Shown here piece by piece: positions 6,063 to 14,884 of a stretch of 17,155 nucleotides of DNA. The DNA is taken from assembly GCA_946479255.1 (NCBI GenBank), contig CAMLFK010000093.1, forward strand, positions 1-17,155. Reading direction: 5' to 3'. Under the pieces are notes generated by a model. The model was not told where the DNA came from. It did no database searches and worked only from the letters and a program-made list of their open reading frames with translations. Position numbers and translations under genes: made by a program. Position 1 is the first letter of the stretch; the number at the start of each line of letters is the position of its first letter. Origin of the DNA: an uncultured Oxalobacteraceae bacterium (GTDB lineage: Bacteria; Pseudomonadota; Gammaproteobacteria; Burkholderiales; Burkholderiaceae).

Positions 6063-9002
6063 ATGCTGAACTTCGAGCGCTCAAGCCTGAACAAAAAGTT
6101 GACGATCATTTCGTTCATGTCGACGGGGATTGCTTTGTTGTTTGTATTCATCGCCTTCGCCGTGACCTCGCTGCTCAATCACCGCAAGGACGAAGGCATG
6201 CAACTGTCGTCCTTCGCCGGCGTAATCGGCACCAACAGCGTTGACGCCCTGCTCTTCAACGACCGCAATTCCGCGCAGAACACGCTGTCGGCGCTCAAGG
6301 CCAAGGACGACATCTCGTCGGCGATGCTGTTCGACAAGAAAGGCAAGTTGTTCGCCAGCTATGCGCCGGCCGGCCGCGATGAGGCGGCCGAACCGGAGGC
6401 GCCCGAAATGCCCCTGGACGAGGACGCATTGGCGGAAGCGAATCGCCAGGGCAGCACCTTCTGGTCAACCCGCATGCGTTTGTACCGGCCGGTCATGGGC
6501 AACAACTACCAGATCGGCATCGTCATGATCGAAGCCGACCTGACCACGATGTGGATGGACATCCTGAAAAGCCTGGGTGTGATCGCCGCCGCCATGGGCG
6601 GCTCGCTGCTGGTGGCCATGATGATGGCCAGCCGTTTCAAGAGCAGCATCGCCGACCCGGTCACCAAGCTCATCAATGCCGCCCAAAAAGTCTCCGCCAG
6701 CCAGAACTACAACCTGCGCATCACCCACGAGCGCAACGACGAACTCGGCACGCTGATCGACAGCTTCAACGACATGCTGGCCCAGATCGAAGGCCGCGGC
6801 GCCGCGCTGACGCACCACCGCGACGAGCTGGAGCGCCAAGTCAGCGTGCGCACCGAGCAGCTGGAAAAAGCCAAGAACGCGGCCGAAGCGGCCAGCCGCG
6901 CCAAGAGCGCCTTCCTGGCCACCATGAGCCACGAAATCCGCACGCCGATGAACGGCGTGCTCGGCATGACCGAAATGCTGCTGGGCACCCAGCTGACCGA
7001 CACCCAGCGCAATTTCACCAAGCTGGTCAAACGCTCCGGCGAGCACCTGCTGGTGATCATCAACGACATTCTGGACTTTTCCAAAATCGAGGCCGGCAAG
7101 CTGTCGATCGAATACATCAACTTTAATCTGTGGGACCTGCTGGACGACATCAACACCATCTACACGCCGCAAGCGACCACCAAGGGCATCGCGCTTGATT
7201 TCGACATCGCCAACGACATCCCGATCGCCATCTGCGGCGACCCGAACCGGCTGCGCCAGATCATGGCCAACCTGCTCGGCAACGCCATCAAGTTCACCGA
7301 CAAGGGCCGCATCCTGGCCAAGGTCGCCGTCGACAGCGAAGACGGCGCCACCGTCAGCCTGCGCTTCGAAGTGCATGACACCGGCATCGGCGTCTCGCGC
7401 GAAGCGCGCAGCCGCATCTTCGAAGCCTTCTCGCAGGCCGACAGCTCGACCACCCGCAAGTACGGCGGCACCGGCCTGGGCCTGGCGATCTCGCGCCAGC
7501 TGGTTGAACTGATGGGCGGGAAAATCGGTGTCGAGAACGCCCTCACCCAGGGCTCGATCTTCTGGTTCACGGTCAGCTTCGACAAGCGCCGCGTGGACCC
7601 GGACGAACCGGGCACCACGCTCAAGACCATCGAAGGCCTGCGCGTGCTGATCGTCGACGAACACGAAGAGAGCCGCAAGCAGCTGGAAGAACAGCTGGCG
7701 GCCTGGCAGGTGTTCAGCGAGAGCACCCCGTCGGCACTGGAAGCGATGGACCAGCTGCAGAATGCGGTGCGCGCCGGTTCGCCCTACGACGTGGCCATCC
7801 TCGACATGGACCTGCAGCGCACCACCGGCCTGTCGCTGGCGGCCGACATCAAGGCCACGCCGGAGATCGCCGCCACCCGCCTGCTGCTGGTGAGCGATCA
7901 CCGCATGGCGGCCGACCCGGTGCAGCGGCGCGGTGCCGGCGTGGCGTATCAGCTCATCAAACCGGCTCGCACCGGCGATCTGTTCGAATGCATCATGACG
8001 CGCCCGCGCGCCAAGGCGCTGCCGGCCGCCGCCCCGCTGACCGCGCGCGGCAGCAGTGGTGGAAGCACCAGCGCCGGCGCGCAGGAAACGGCCGGCACCA
8101 AGCCGGCGCAGCGCCGCCGCGTGCTGCTGGCCGAGGACAATCCGGTCAATGTGGAAGTGGCCACGGCGATGCTCGACAGCCTGGGCCTGTCGGTCTACAG
8201 CGCGCGCAACGGCGAAGAGGCGCTGCACGAGGTGCGCGCCGGCGGCTACGACGTGATCCTGATGGATTGCCAGATGCCGGTGATGGACGGCTTCGCCGCT
8301 ACCGCCGAGATCCGCCGGCACGAGCATGAGAACGGCCGCCCGCACACGCTGCCGATCATCGCCATCACCGCCAACGCCCTGCAAGGCGACCGCGAAGCCT
8401 GCCTGGCAGCCGGCATGGACGACTACCTGAGCAAACCCTTCACCCAGCAGCAGCTGGCCGCCGTGATCGGACGCTGGATCGTCATGCCGCTGGTGGCCAC
8501 CATCCACCACGACGATGTGATGCCGGTACTGCCGATCGCCGAGCGCGAGTCCGCAAGGCGCATGCCGCTGGACCCGGCGATCAAGGCCGAGGCGCAGCGC
8601 AGCAAGGCAGCGATGCCGAAGAGCGCGATTCCCACCGCCGTGCAGCGCGACGTGATCAACCGTCACGCACTGGAGAACATTCGCGCGCTCAGCAAGGACC
8701 GCGGCGACGCGCTGGTCCAGAAGGTGATTTCGGCCTATGTCGACGACACCCCACAGCACCTGCAGACACTGCGCAAGGCGATCGCCGGCCTGGACAGCGG
8801 CAACCTGCGCAAGGTGGCGCACAGCCTCAAGTCGAGCAGCGCCAATGTCGGCGCCGAGACCCTGGCACAGATGTGCAAGGACATGGAGTCGCTCGGCCGC
8901 ACCGATACCACCGAAGGCGCGGCCATCATTCTTACCGACATGGAGCAGGAATTCCAGGCAGTACGGCATTCGCTCAGTGCCATCCTAGAGAAGGAAAATT
9001 GA
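6063..9002 (+). CDS. Hybrid sensor histidine kinase with two receivers and an Hpt domain (BarA-like)
   Basis: A 979-residue tripartite hybrid kinase of the inner membrane. It has TM1 (about 14-38), a periplasmic CHASE8-like sensor region (about 39-165) and TM2 (about 170-190). These are followed by HAMP (about 191-245), a coiled-coil linker and HisKA, with H290 in [15 protein letters not shown]. The HATPase has its N-box around N407, D439 in DTGIG, and [10 protein letters not shown]. Receiver 1 (about 526-640) has D581 in ILDMDL; receiver 2 (about 687-810) has D735 in [11 protein letters not shown]. The C-terminal Hpt has H920 in [13 protein letters not shown]. All phosphotransfer residues are present, so a His-Asp-His relay is expected, with phosphate passing from the Hpt to a separate receiver, most simply that of the gene one base downstream. 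The start is uncertain: GTG 6051, ATG 6057 and ATG 6063 are in frame and none has a good ribosome binding site. I chose 6063 because [14 protein letters not shown] looks like a normal short cytoplasmic lead. Confidence 0.93.
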   Translation: MLNFERSSLNKKLTIISFMSTGIALLFVFIAFAVTSLLNHRKDEGMQLSSFAGVIGTNSVDALLFNDRNSAQNTLSALKAKDDISSAMLFDKKGKLFASYAPAGRDEAAEPEAPEMPLDEDALAEANRQGSTFWSTRMRLYRPVMGNNYQIGIVMIEADLTTMWMDILKSLGVIAAAMGGSLLVAMMMASRFKSSIADPVTKLINAAQKVSASQNYNLRITHERNDELGTLIDSFNDMLAQIEGRGAALTHHRDELERQVSVRTEQLEKAKNAAEAASRAKSAFLATMSHEIRTPMNGVLGMTEMLLGTQLTDTQRNFTKLVKRSGEHLLVIINDILDFSKIEAGKLSIEYINFNLWDLLDDINTIYTPQATTKGIALDFDIANDIPIAICGDPNRLRQIMANLLGNAIKFTDKGRILAKVAVDSEDGATVSLRFEVHDTGIGVSREARSRIFEAFSQADSSTTRKYGGTGLGLAISRQLVELMGGKIGVENALTQGSIFWFTVSFDKRRVDPDEPGTTLKTIEGLRVLIVDEHEESRKQLEEQLAAWQVFSESTPSALEAMDQLQNAVRAGSPYDVAILDMDLQRTTGLSLAADIKATPEIAATRLLLVSDHRMAADPVQRRGAGVAYQLIKPARTGDLFECIMTRPRAKALPAAAPLTARGSSGGSTSAGAQETAGTKPAQRRRVLLAEDNPVNVEVATAMLDSLGLSVYSARNGEEALHEVRAGGYDVILMDCQMPVMDGFAATAEIRRHEHENGRPHTLPIIAITANALQGDREACLAAGMDDYLSKPFTQQQLAAVIGRWIVMPLVATIHHDDVMPVLPIAERESARRMPLDPAIKAEAQRSKAAMPKSAIPTAVQRDVINRHALENIRALSKDRGDALVQKVISAYVDDTPQHLQTLRKAIAGLDSGNLRKVAHSLKSSSANVGAETLAQMCKDMESLGRTDTTEGAAIILTDMEQEFQAVRHSLSAILEKEN

Positions 9003-9003
9003 C

Positions 9004-11118
9004 ATGCCTACTACTTCAAACGCTCCGGTCAAGCGCGGCGTCGTGCTGGTCGCCGACGACGATCCGGTGATGCGCCTTCTGATGCTGGAGATGCTCGGCC
9101 AGGTCGGACTGGACGCCATCGAAGCCGAAGACGGCATGCAAGCCGTGGCCCTGTTCCAGACCATGGCGCCGGACCTGATCCTGCTCGACGTCGAGATGCC
9201 GAACATGGACGGTTTCTCGGCCTGCCGCGAGATTCGCCGGCTCGAAACTGGTGCGCCGGTGCCGATCATCATGGTCACCGGCGGCGACGACATCGAGGCC
9301 GTCACCCATGCCTACGAAGTCGGTGCCACCGACTTCGTCTCCAAGCCGATCAACTGGCCCATCCTCGGCCACCGCGTGCTGTACGTGCTGCGCGCCAGCG
9401 ATGCGATCGTCCGCCTGCGCATCGCCGACGCCCACAACCGCGCGGTGCTGGCGGCTATCCCCGACACCTTCTTCAGATTGAGCAAGGAAGGCTACTACCT
9501 CGACTACGAGGAAGGCCACGATACGCCCGACAACGTGCGCGACGAAGAAATCGTTGGCAAGCACATTACCGAGGTGCTGCCGCGCGAGATCGCCGAGCGC
9601 CTGCTCGACCAGATGTACAGCGTGCTGGAGACCGAGCAAATCCGCTCGGTCGACTACGAGCTGGTGCGGGGCGACACGGTGCATCACTTCGAAGCGCGCC
9701 TGGTGGCCACCGGCGCCGGCGCGGTGCTCGGGCTGGTGCGCGACATCAGCGAACGCAAACGCACCGAGGAGCAGATCCGCCGCCTGGCTTACTGCGACAG
9801 CCTGACCGGCATCCCCAACCGCCAGGCGTTTCTGGAGACGCTGGAGCGTGAGCTGCACCGTTCAAAGCTCAACAACCGCAAGTTCGCGGTGCTGTTCATG
9901 GACCTGGACGGCTTCAAGCGCATCAACGACACGCTCGGCCACAACGTCGGCGACCATCTGCTCAAGATCGTCTCCGAACGGCTGCGCGAGACGATCCGTC
10001 CGAGCGACCTGGTGTCGCGCGGCGACCAGGCCAGCAACCTGGCGCGCCTGGGCGGCGACGAGTTCACGATCCTGATTCCCGACCTGGAGCGGGTTGACAA
10101 TGCGCTCAACGTCGCGCACCGCGTCAAGGACGCGATGCGCCGGCCTTTCCTCATCGACGGCCACGAGATATTCGTCACCGCCAGTATCGGCATTTCGCTG
10201 TTCCCCGAGGACGGCGACGACTGCGACTCGCTGCTCAAGTACGCGGATACGGCCATGTATCACGCCAAGAACTGCGGCAAGAACAACGCCAAGCTGTATA
10301 GCTCCTCGCTGACCATGCAGATCATGAGTCACGTGAAGCTGGAAGTTGGACTGCGCAAGGCGCTCAAGAACGAGGAGATGTATCTGCTGTACCAGCCGCA
10401 GATCGACGTGCGCACCTCCGAGATCGTCGGGGTGGAGGCGCTGGTGCGCTGGCGCCACCCGGAGCGCGGTTTGATTTCACCGACCGAGTTCATTCCACTG
10501 GCCGAGGAAACCGGCTTGATCGTGCCGATCGGCGAATGGGTCTTGCGCACCGCCTGCTATCAGGCCAAGGCGTGGCAGCGGCAGACCCAGCGCGCCATCC
10601 GCATGGCGGTGAACCTCTCGGCCAAGCAGTTCAAGGATGAGAACTTGGCGCAGATCGTGATGTCGGCGCTGCACGATACCGGGCTTGACCCCAAGCTTCT
10701 GGAGCTCGAGCTCACCGAGGGCACGCTGATGGACAATGCGAAGGCCACGATGGGAGCACTGGAACATCTGCGGGCGATCGGGGTGTATTTGTCGATCGAC
10801 GATTTCGGGACTGGGTATTCGTCGATGAATTACCTCAAGCGCTTCGATGTGCGGGCGCTGAAGATCGACAAGAGTTTTATCTGCGGGCTGCCGCAGGATT
10901 CGGAGAACGCGGCGATCACCCGCGCCATCATCGCCATGGCCCATGGATTGAAGATGGTGGTGGTGGCCGAAGGCGTGGAAACCGATGAGCAGCTGATGAT
11001 GCTGGAAGAGTATGGATGCGACCTGGTGCAGGGCTTCTACCTGGGGCATCCGTCGCCGCCGGAGTCGATTACGCTGATGCTCAATAAGGCTTGTGCGATG
11101 GCGTTGGCGGTGAAGTGA
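9004..11118 (+). CDS. Response regulator with PAS, GGDEF and EAL domains (c-di-GMP turnover)
   Basis: A 704-residue cytoplasmic protein. The receiver (about 12-130) has D18-D20 and phospho-acceptor D62 in [15 protein letters not shown]-like linker (about 150-260) ends in the PAC-style [11 protein letters not shown]. The GGDEF domain (about 268-435) has an intact GGDEF at 350-354. The EAL domain (about 445-695) has E478-A-L480, [26 protein letters not shown] and VAEGVET, the metal and catalytic residues of active phosphodiesterases. It could both make and break c-di-GMP; the balance cannot be read from sequence. The RPSD tetrapeptide (332-335) is separated from GGDEF by 14 residues rather than the usual 5, so a canonical inhibitory I-site is missing. 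The ATG lies one base after the kinase stop with AAGGAAAA upstream, so the kinase and this regulator form a coupled pair. It is the obvious target of the kinase's Hpt domain. Confidence 0.93.
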   Translation: MPTTSNAPVKRGVVLVADDDPVMRLLMLEMLGQVGLDAIEAEDGMQAVALFQTMAPDLILLDVEMPNMDGFSACREIRRLETGAPVPIIMVTGGDDIEAVTHAYEVGATDFVSKPINWPILGHRVLYVLRASDAIVRLRIADAHNRAVLAAIPDTFFRLSKEGYYLDYEEGHDTPDNVRDEEIVGKHITEVLPREIAERLLDQMYSVLETEQIRSVDYELVRGDTVHHFEARLVATGAGAVLGLVRDISERKRTEEQIRRLAYCDSLTGIPNRQAFLETLERELHRSKLNNRKFAVLFMDLDGFKRINDTLGHNVGDHLLKIVSERLRETIRPSDLVSRGDQASNLARLGGDEFTILIPDLERVDNALNVAHRVKDAMRRPFLIDGHEIFVTASIGISLFPEDGDDCDSLLKYADTAMYHAKNCGKNNAKLYSSSLTMQIMSHVKLEVGLRKALKNEEMYLLYQPQIDVRTSEIVGVEALVRWRHPERGLISPTEFIPLAEETGLIVPIGEWVLRTACYQAKAWQRQTQRAIRMAVNLSAKQFKDENLAQIVMSALHDTGLDPKLLELELTEGTLMDNAKATMGALEHLRAIGVYLSIDDFGTGYSSMNYLKRFDVRALKIDKSFICGLPQDSENAAITRAIIAMAHGLKMVVVAEGVETDEQLMMLEEYGCDLVQGFYLGHPSPPESITLMLNKACAMALAVK

Positions 11119-11142
11119 CGCGACTAGTGGATCCGCCCTACG

Positions 11143-11246
11143 CTGTCATCCCCGCGAAGGCGGGGACCCATAGCACGTATGCTTTAGCGCGGAAGGTAAC
11201 AACTTCGTTGACGTGCTATAGGTTCCCGCCTTCGCGGGAATGACAG
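11143..11246. repeat. REP/MITE-like inverted repeat, also a probable bidirectional terminator
   Basis: The 36-bp arms 11143-11178 and 11211-11246 match at 33 of 36 positions when one is reverse-complemented, around a 32-bp centre. Each arm holds its own small palindrome (CCCCGC-GAAG-GCGGGG on the left, CCCGC-CTTC-GCGGG on the right), so the unit is two REP-type hairpins head to head. The outer ends are CTGTCAT and ATGACAG. It fills nearly all the space between two convergent genes, where such repeats usually sit and where it can stop or stabilise both transcripts. Similar TGTCATCCCCGCGAA repeats are, from memory, common in many proteobacterial genomes. No transposase is encoded. Confidence 0.85.
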
Positions 11247-11265
11247 TGGGTAGCTGTGGTAGCTC

Positions 11266-13680
11266 TTACTTCAACGGCGCCCGCACAAACTTCAGCGTAT
11301 GCACCGGCGGCCCAGGCAGCAAAGGCGTCGGCGTCCCCTTCACCCAATCCGCGTGCCCATCCAGAAAATACGGCGACAGAGGATGCCCGCTCTGCCCACC
11401 CGGCATATTGAACACCCCCTCCTCCTCGCGCCCCGGCGCCACCACCATCCGCTCCGACTGCCCGAAATCCTTGCCCGCCACACGCGGCATGTGCGCGTCG
11501 CCCGGCAGCTGGTCCGGCGGCGCGGCCAGCCAGCGCTTGAGGTACGGTGCCGCCTTGCTGATCGGATGCGCAATCGCCGCGGTGTTGCGCACACCCCAGC
11601 GGGCGTCGGCGAGCTTGGCGCCGTCGCGCGTCAGATCCTCGATCACCTTGTCGATCGCCGCCAGCTGCACCGAGCGCCAGTCGGCATGGCCAGGCGGCAG
11701 CCAGCCCGCATTGCGCTCGTCGATCAGGCGTGCAATCACCGCCGGCCAGCGTGAACTGGCCACCGCCATGGTGGCCTTGTCGCCATATACCGAGACCGCG
11801 CCATTGGCCGCGTCATACAGCTGGTCATGCAGCGCCCACATGAAGTGGCGCGACAGCCGGTAGCCGACCGAGTCCACACTGGCACGCCCGGTCCAGTCGT
11901 CCCTCATCAGCCGCAGGAACTCGGCACGCTGCGGCTGTCCATGCACTGCCCGGCCATCGAGCGCCTTGATCGCCCTGTCGCGCCACGCCGACATGAACAG
12001 CGCGCGGTCGTCCAGCGCAATGGCGTAGACGCCGGCGACATCGGCCTTGGCACCCAGCGCGGCCAGCCCATCGCGCACCTGGCGATGGCGCGCACCGAGA
12101 TCGAAGCCGCCATCGCCGATCAGCTGGGCCCCGCCGCCCATCAGCTGGCGGCTGTTGGCGGTGGAGAGCTGGCCGTCGGCCGGATTGAGCACGCGTGGAT
12201 ACAACTCGGGCGGCAGCGTGCCATCGAAGGTCGTGCCTTCGGCGCCGATCGGGAAGGTCGATGCCACGCCCGGCTGGGCGCGCTGCGGCAGTACGCCTGC
12301 AATGGTCCAGCCGATATTACCCTTGGCGTCGCCGGCGACCATGTTCTGTGCCGGGATGCCGAGTGAGGCGGCGATCTTGAGCGCCTCTTCCACCGTGTCG
12401 GCCGTTTCGAGCTTGCGCGGATTGAGGTTGAACGCAGCCGGGCCATGCGCCACCCAGCGCAGCGCGTAGCTGCGCCCGTCCACCTCGTACACCGGCCCGA
12501 GCGAGGTCTCGCGCACGACAAAGCGGTCGGCGGGAGCGTCGCGGACCAGGATCGGTTCGGGATGGCTGACCGGTGTTTCCCATCCAGACGGTGTGCTCGC
12601 CTGGCCGGGCCGCGACGGGTCGGTGCCCAGCTTGATCAGGTCCAGGTAGTCGCCATAGCTGTTGGTGTAACCCCAGGCGACTTGCCCATTGCTGCCGGCG
12701 ACGATGACTGGGATGGTGCCCGGCAAAGTCACGCCCACGGTGCGCCGCGTCTTGCCGCTGCCGTCGGGGAATTGCAGCGCGAGCCGGTACCAGATGTTGG
12801 GCAACTGCGTGCCGAGGTGCATATCGTCGGCGACGATGGCGCCGCCGCTGGCGCTGCGGCTGCCGGCCAATGCCCAGTTGTTGCTGCCAACCGAATCGAT
12901 GAAGTCGACCGAGGCCGTGCTGACTTTGCCGTCAGTGCGCGGCTTACCCCACCAGGCGGGTGCTTGCGCGGGAATCGGTGGTGCGGTGAAAGTGCCGGCC
13001 GGCTTGTCCAGGGGCGTATCCCATGAAGTGGCTTCCGGCAACAGGAAGGCCAGCTGCTCTTGTGTGCCGTGTTCCGCCAGCCAGCCGCGCGCCAGCTCCC
13101 GTGGTGCCAGGTTGTCCTGCAGATCGAAGTACATCGCACACACGACCAGCAGCGAGTCGGCCGCGGTCCAGGCGCGCGGGGCGGCGCGGATCATGGCGTA
13201 TTCGAAGGGCCGGGCACCTAAGCCGTTCAGGCCGGCATTGACGCCGTCGACATAGCGGTCCAGCAGGCGACGCTCGGCCGGATCCATGCCCTTCAGGGCC
13301 AGCTCGGCGCGGGCGCGGAAGCGATGTAGGCGGTGCGAGCGGTCCAGCGGCACGGCTTTCGCGCCGAACAGTTCGGCCAGTTCGCCGGCACCCACGCGGC
13401 GCAGCAGATCCATCTGGAAGAAGCGTTCCTGCGCCTGCACGTAGCCGGTCGCAAAAGCGACATCGTTGCGGTCGCTGCCGCTGATCAGCGGAACGCCCCT
13501 GGCGTCGCGCTGTACCGTCACAACCGCGCTCAATCCGGGCACGGTCACCGTGCCATCGACCTGCGCCAAGCTGGCACGCAGAAACAGCCATGCGGCAATC
13601 AATGCGCCGACGATAAGCACCGGCAACAGCAGGCCGAAGCGCCCGCTCCATCTCTTGAATCCGGCTTTGGACATACCCAT
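11266..13680 (-). CDS. Penicillin acylase-family Ntn hydrolase, membrane anchored
   Basis: An 804-residue precursor of the penicillin amidase (S45) family, which hydrolyses amide bonds of penicillins, N-acyl-homoserine lactones or other acyl amides. An N-terminal hydrophobic stretch (about 15-33, LLLPVLIVGALIAAWLFLRA) indicates export or an inner-membrane anchor with the enzyme in the periplasm. The alpha part carries RDARGVPLISGSDRNDVAFATGYVQAQERFFQMDLLRR. Self-cleavage is expected between G265 and S266 in SVGSNNWALAG, exposing the nucleophilic Ser of the beta chain. N509 in STANSRQ is 244 residues into the beta chain, close to the oxyanion Asn B241 of E. coli penicillin G acylase. The start is ATG 13680 or ATG 13674 (the latter with GAGATGG upstream). 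Substrate is unknown; length is close to quorum-quenching relatives such as PvdQ and QuiP, but that is not proof. The gene is monocistronic as seen here, divergent from the lipoprotein gene. Confidence 0.9.
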   Translation of the reverse strand: MGMSKAGFKRWSGRFGLLLPVLIVGALIAAWLFLRASLAQVDGTVTVPGLSAVVTVQRDARGVPLISGSDRNDVAFATGYVQAQERFFQMDLLRRVGAGELAELFGAKAVPLDRSHRLHRFRARAELALKGMDPAERRLLDRYVDGVNAGLNGLGARPFEYAMIRAAPRAWTAADSLLVVCAMYFDLQDNLAPRELARGWLAEHGTQEQLAFLLPEATSWDTPLDKPAGTFTAPPIPAQAPAWWGKPRTDGKVSTASVDFIDSVGSNNWALAGSRSASGGAIVADDMHLGTQLPNIWYRLALQFPDGSGKTRRTVGVTLPGTIPVIVAGSNGQVAWGYTNSYGDYLDLIKLGTDPSRPGQASTPSGWETPVSHPEPILVRDAPADRFVVRETSLGPVYEVDGRSYALRWVAHGPAAFNLNPRKLETADTVEEALKIAASLGIPAQNMVAGDAKGNIGWTIAGVLPQRAQPGVASTFPIGAEGTTFDGTLPPELYPRVLNPADGQLSTANSRQLMGGGAQLIGDGGFDLGARHRQVRDGLAALGAKADVAGVYAIALDDRALFMSAWRDRAIKALDGRAVHGQPQRAEFLRLMRDDWTGRASVDSVGYRLSRHFMWALHDQLYDAANGAVSVYGDKATMAVASSRWPAVIARLIDERNAGWLPPGHADWRSVQLAAIDKVIEDLTRDGAKLADARWGVRNTAAIAHPISKAAPYLKRWLAAPPDQLPGDAHMPRVAGKDFGQSERMVVAPGREEEGVFNMPGGQSGHPLSPYFLDGHADWVKGTPTPLLPGPPVHTLKFVRAPLK

Positions 13681-13760
13681 CTCTACGCAGTGAAGTTGCA
13701 GGCGATATTGCCAGAGATTCCACAGTCAGCGCAAACGAATCCGCATGACGCCAATGCGCC

Positions 13761-13788
13761 TTCCGCACTTTTATTTGCGGTGTATGAT
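13761..13788 (+). promoter_or_regulatory. Possible promoter of the small lipoprotein gene
   Basis: TATGAT (13783-13788) is a good -10 box. The best -35 at an acceptable distance is the weak TTCCGC (13761-13766), 16 bp upstream. The start codon is 34 bp after the -10. The area is AT-rich relative to its surroundings. Eye-based only. Confidence 0.35.
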
Positions 13789-13821
13789 AGATTTGTAATA
13801 ACGATTTTCAAGGAGAGAGCG

Positions 13822-14106
13822 ATGCGAACCTTGTTGATTGCAGTCGGCGCTGCAGCACTGTTGAGCGGCTGTGCCACCCCACAGGAAAAAGCCGCCCGCA
13901 TGCAGGCGGAAATGGAACAGATGATGCAGGTGTACGGACCGGCCTGCACAAAGCTGGGGTATTCAAACAATTCGGACCAGTGGCGCAACTGCGTGCTGCA
14001 GCTTAGCGCCAAAGAGGATGCTGAACGGTATGCCCATCCGTCGTACTACGCCGGCTTCGGACGGCGTCACTGGGGCATGGGCGGATACTGGGGGCCGTAC
14101 TGGTAA
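13822..14106 (+). CDS. Small outer-membrane-type lipoprotein of unknown function
   Basis: A 94-residue protein starting at ATG 13822 with a strong AAGGAGAG ribosome binding site. Residues 1-16 are a signal peptide ending in the lipobox LSGC, with C17 as the lipidated cysteine; the residue after it is Ala, not Asp, which favours outer-membrane sorting. The mature part has an acidic/Met-rich helix (EKAARMQAEMEQMMQVYG), two further cysteines (in PACTKLGY and WRNCVLQL) that could form a disulfide, and a Gly/aromatic tail (YYAGFGRRHWGMGGYWGPYW). I do not recognise a named family. An in-frame extension to 13333 exists but runs antisense through the acylase gene and is rejected. Its last 104 bp overlap the frame of the convergent deacetylase gene. 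Confidence 0.85.
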   Translation: MRTLLIAVGAAALLSGCATPQEKAARMQAEMEQMMQVYGPACTKLGYSNNSDQWRNCVLQLSAKEDAERYAHPSYYAGFGRRHWGMGGYWGPYW

Positions 14107-14884
14107 TGCCGGCCCCGCAGCGCATCGCCAGCCCAGCCTTGGTCAGTGCCTCACGCCCGTCGAGCAGTCGGACAATCAATTGCTGGGCATGGCGCAGCAG
14201 CGCCGGATGGGCCGCATCGCGCGGATGCAGCGCCAGCCTCACAAGCGCGGAACGCCGCATCGTCACCGCCAGCACGCTCACGGCTGGCGGCGATGCTGCG
14301 CGCCCGGCCAGGTTGCGCGAGGCGTACACCAGCGCCGGCGACAGCAAGGAGCGGCTGCCCGGCAGCACATAGAAGCGCTGGTAGCTGGTCGTGTACGCAA
14401 AGGGATATTCGCGCAACGCTTCCCACGTCCCATCGCTCAAGAGCCAGGCCGGCGCCACGAAGCCAGCCGCACGCCAGCCACGCTGGCGAAACCAGCCCAG
14501 CCCCAGTTCAATGCGGCGCCGCGCCTCCGCCGCGCCGATGGCAGAAAACTCACCCTCGCTTTGCGTGTACACACGGCGGAGAAAACGCCCGCCAATGCCG
14601 TGTGCGCGCGTGCCCTGGTCCAGGTGCGTGTAGCCGTGCAGCGCCAGTTCGTGCCCCTGCTCCGCCAGCTTGCCGAGCGTGCCTTCCAGATCGGCATCGC
14701 GCGCGGCGCTGTCGTGAAAGCGCGGCACCACCAGCCAGGTCAGCGGAATGTCAGCCACCGCGCGCACGGCCTCCAGCAGGCGTATGCAGGCCGGCCAGGT
14801 GGCTGGCGCGACGTCGTGGATGGCCACGCACAGTACACGCGGTCCCGAAGCAAGATCGCGTGCGTCACCCTCACTCGGCAACAC
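14003..14884 (-). CDS. DUF2334-type polysaccharide deacetylase family protein
   Basis: About 293 residues. Metal-site motifs of the NodB-like deacetylase fold are visible: H23-D24 in VAIHDVAP near the N-terminus, H83 and H87 in ELALHGYTH, and a later FVAPAWLLS strand. Such enzymes remove N- or O-acetyl groups from glycans, but the DUF2334 branch has few characterised members. I place the start at GTG 14884, with GGAG 8 bp before it, overlapping the glycosyltransferase stop by 14 bp; an ATG at 14938 would add 18 residues of unlikely sequence. The domain seems complete by about residue 255 (LTKAGLAMRCGAG). The last ~36 residues are Arg/Ser/Thr-rich, unlike the family, and are read antisense through the lipoprotein gene, so a lost stop or a sequence error near 14107 is possible. 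No signal peptide is seen. Confidence 0.82.
   Translation of the reverse strand: MLPSEGDARDLASGPRVLCVAIHDVAPATWPACIRLLEAVRAVADIPLTWLVVPRFHDSAARDADLEGTLGKLAEQGHELALHGYTHLDQGTRAHGIGGRFLRRVYTQSEGEFSAIGAAEARRRIELGLGWFRQRGWRAAGFVAPAWLLSDGTWEALREYPFAYTTSYQRFYVLPGSRSLLSPALVYASRNLAGRAASPPAVSVLAVTMRRSALVRLALHPRDAAHPALLRHAQQLIVRLLDGREALTKAGLAMRCGAGITSTAPSIRPCPSDAVRSRRSTTDGHTVQHPLWR

Noticed and set aside
6465..8969. Very long open frame (834 codons) antisense to the hybrid kinase
   Set aside because: It is a GC-bias shadow: composition is His/Gln/Ala/Gly-rich without domains, while the plus-strand frame carries every kinase and receiver motif.
11124..11135. ACTAGTGGATCC, identical to the SpeI-BamHI part of common cloning-vector polylinkers
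   Set aside because: Only 12 bp match and the flanking polylinker sites are absent; the neighbouring sequence is ordinary chromosomal DNA, so chance is the better explanation.
13333..13821. Upstream in-frame extension of the lipoprotein gene
   Set aside because: It would run antisense through the acylase gene and bury the signal peptide; ATG 13822 has the ribosome binding site and lipobox context.
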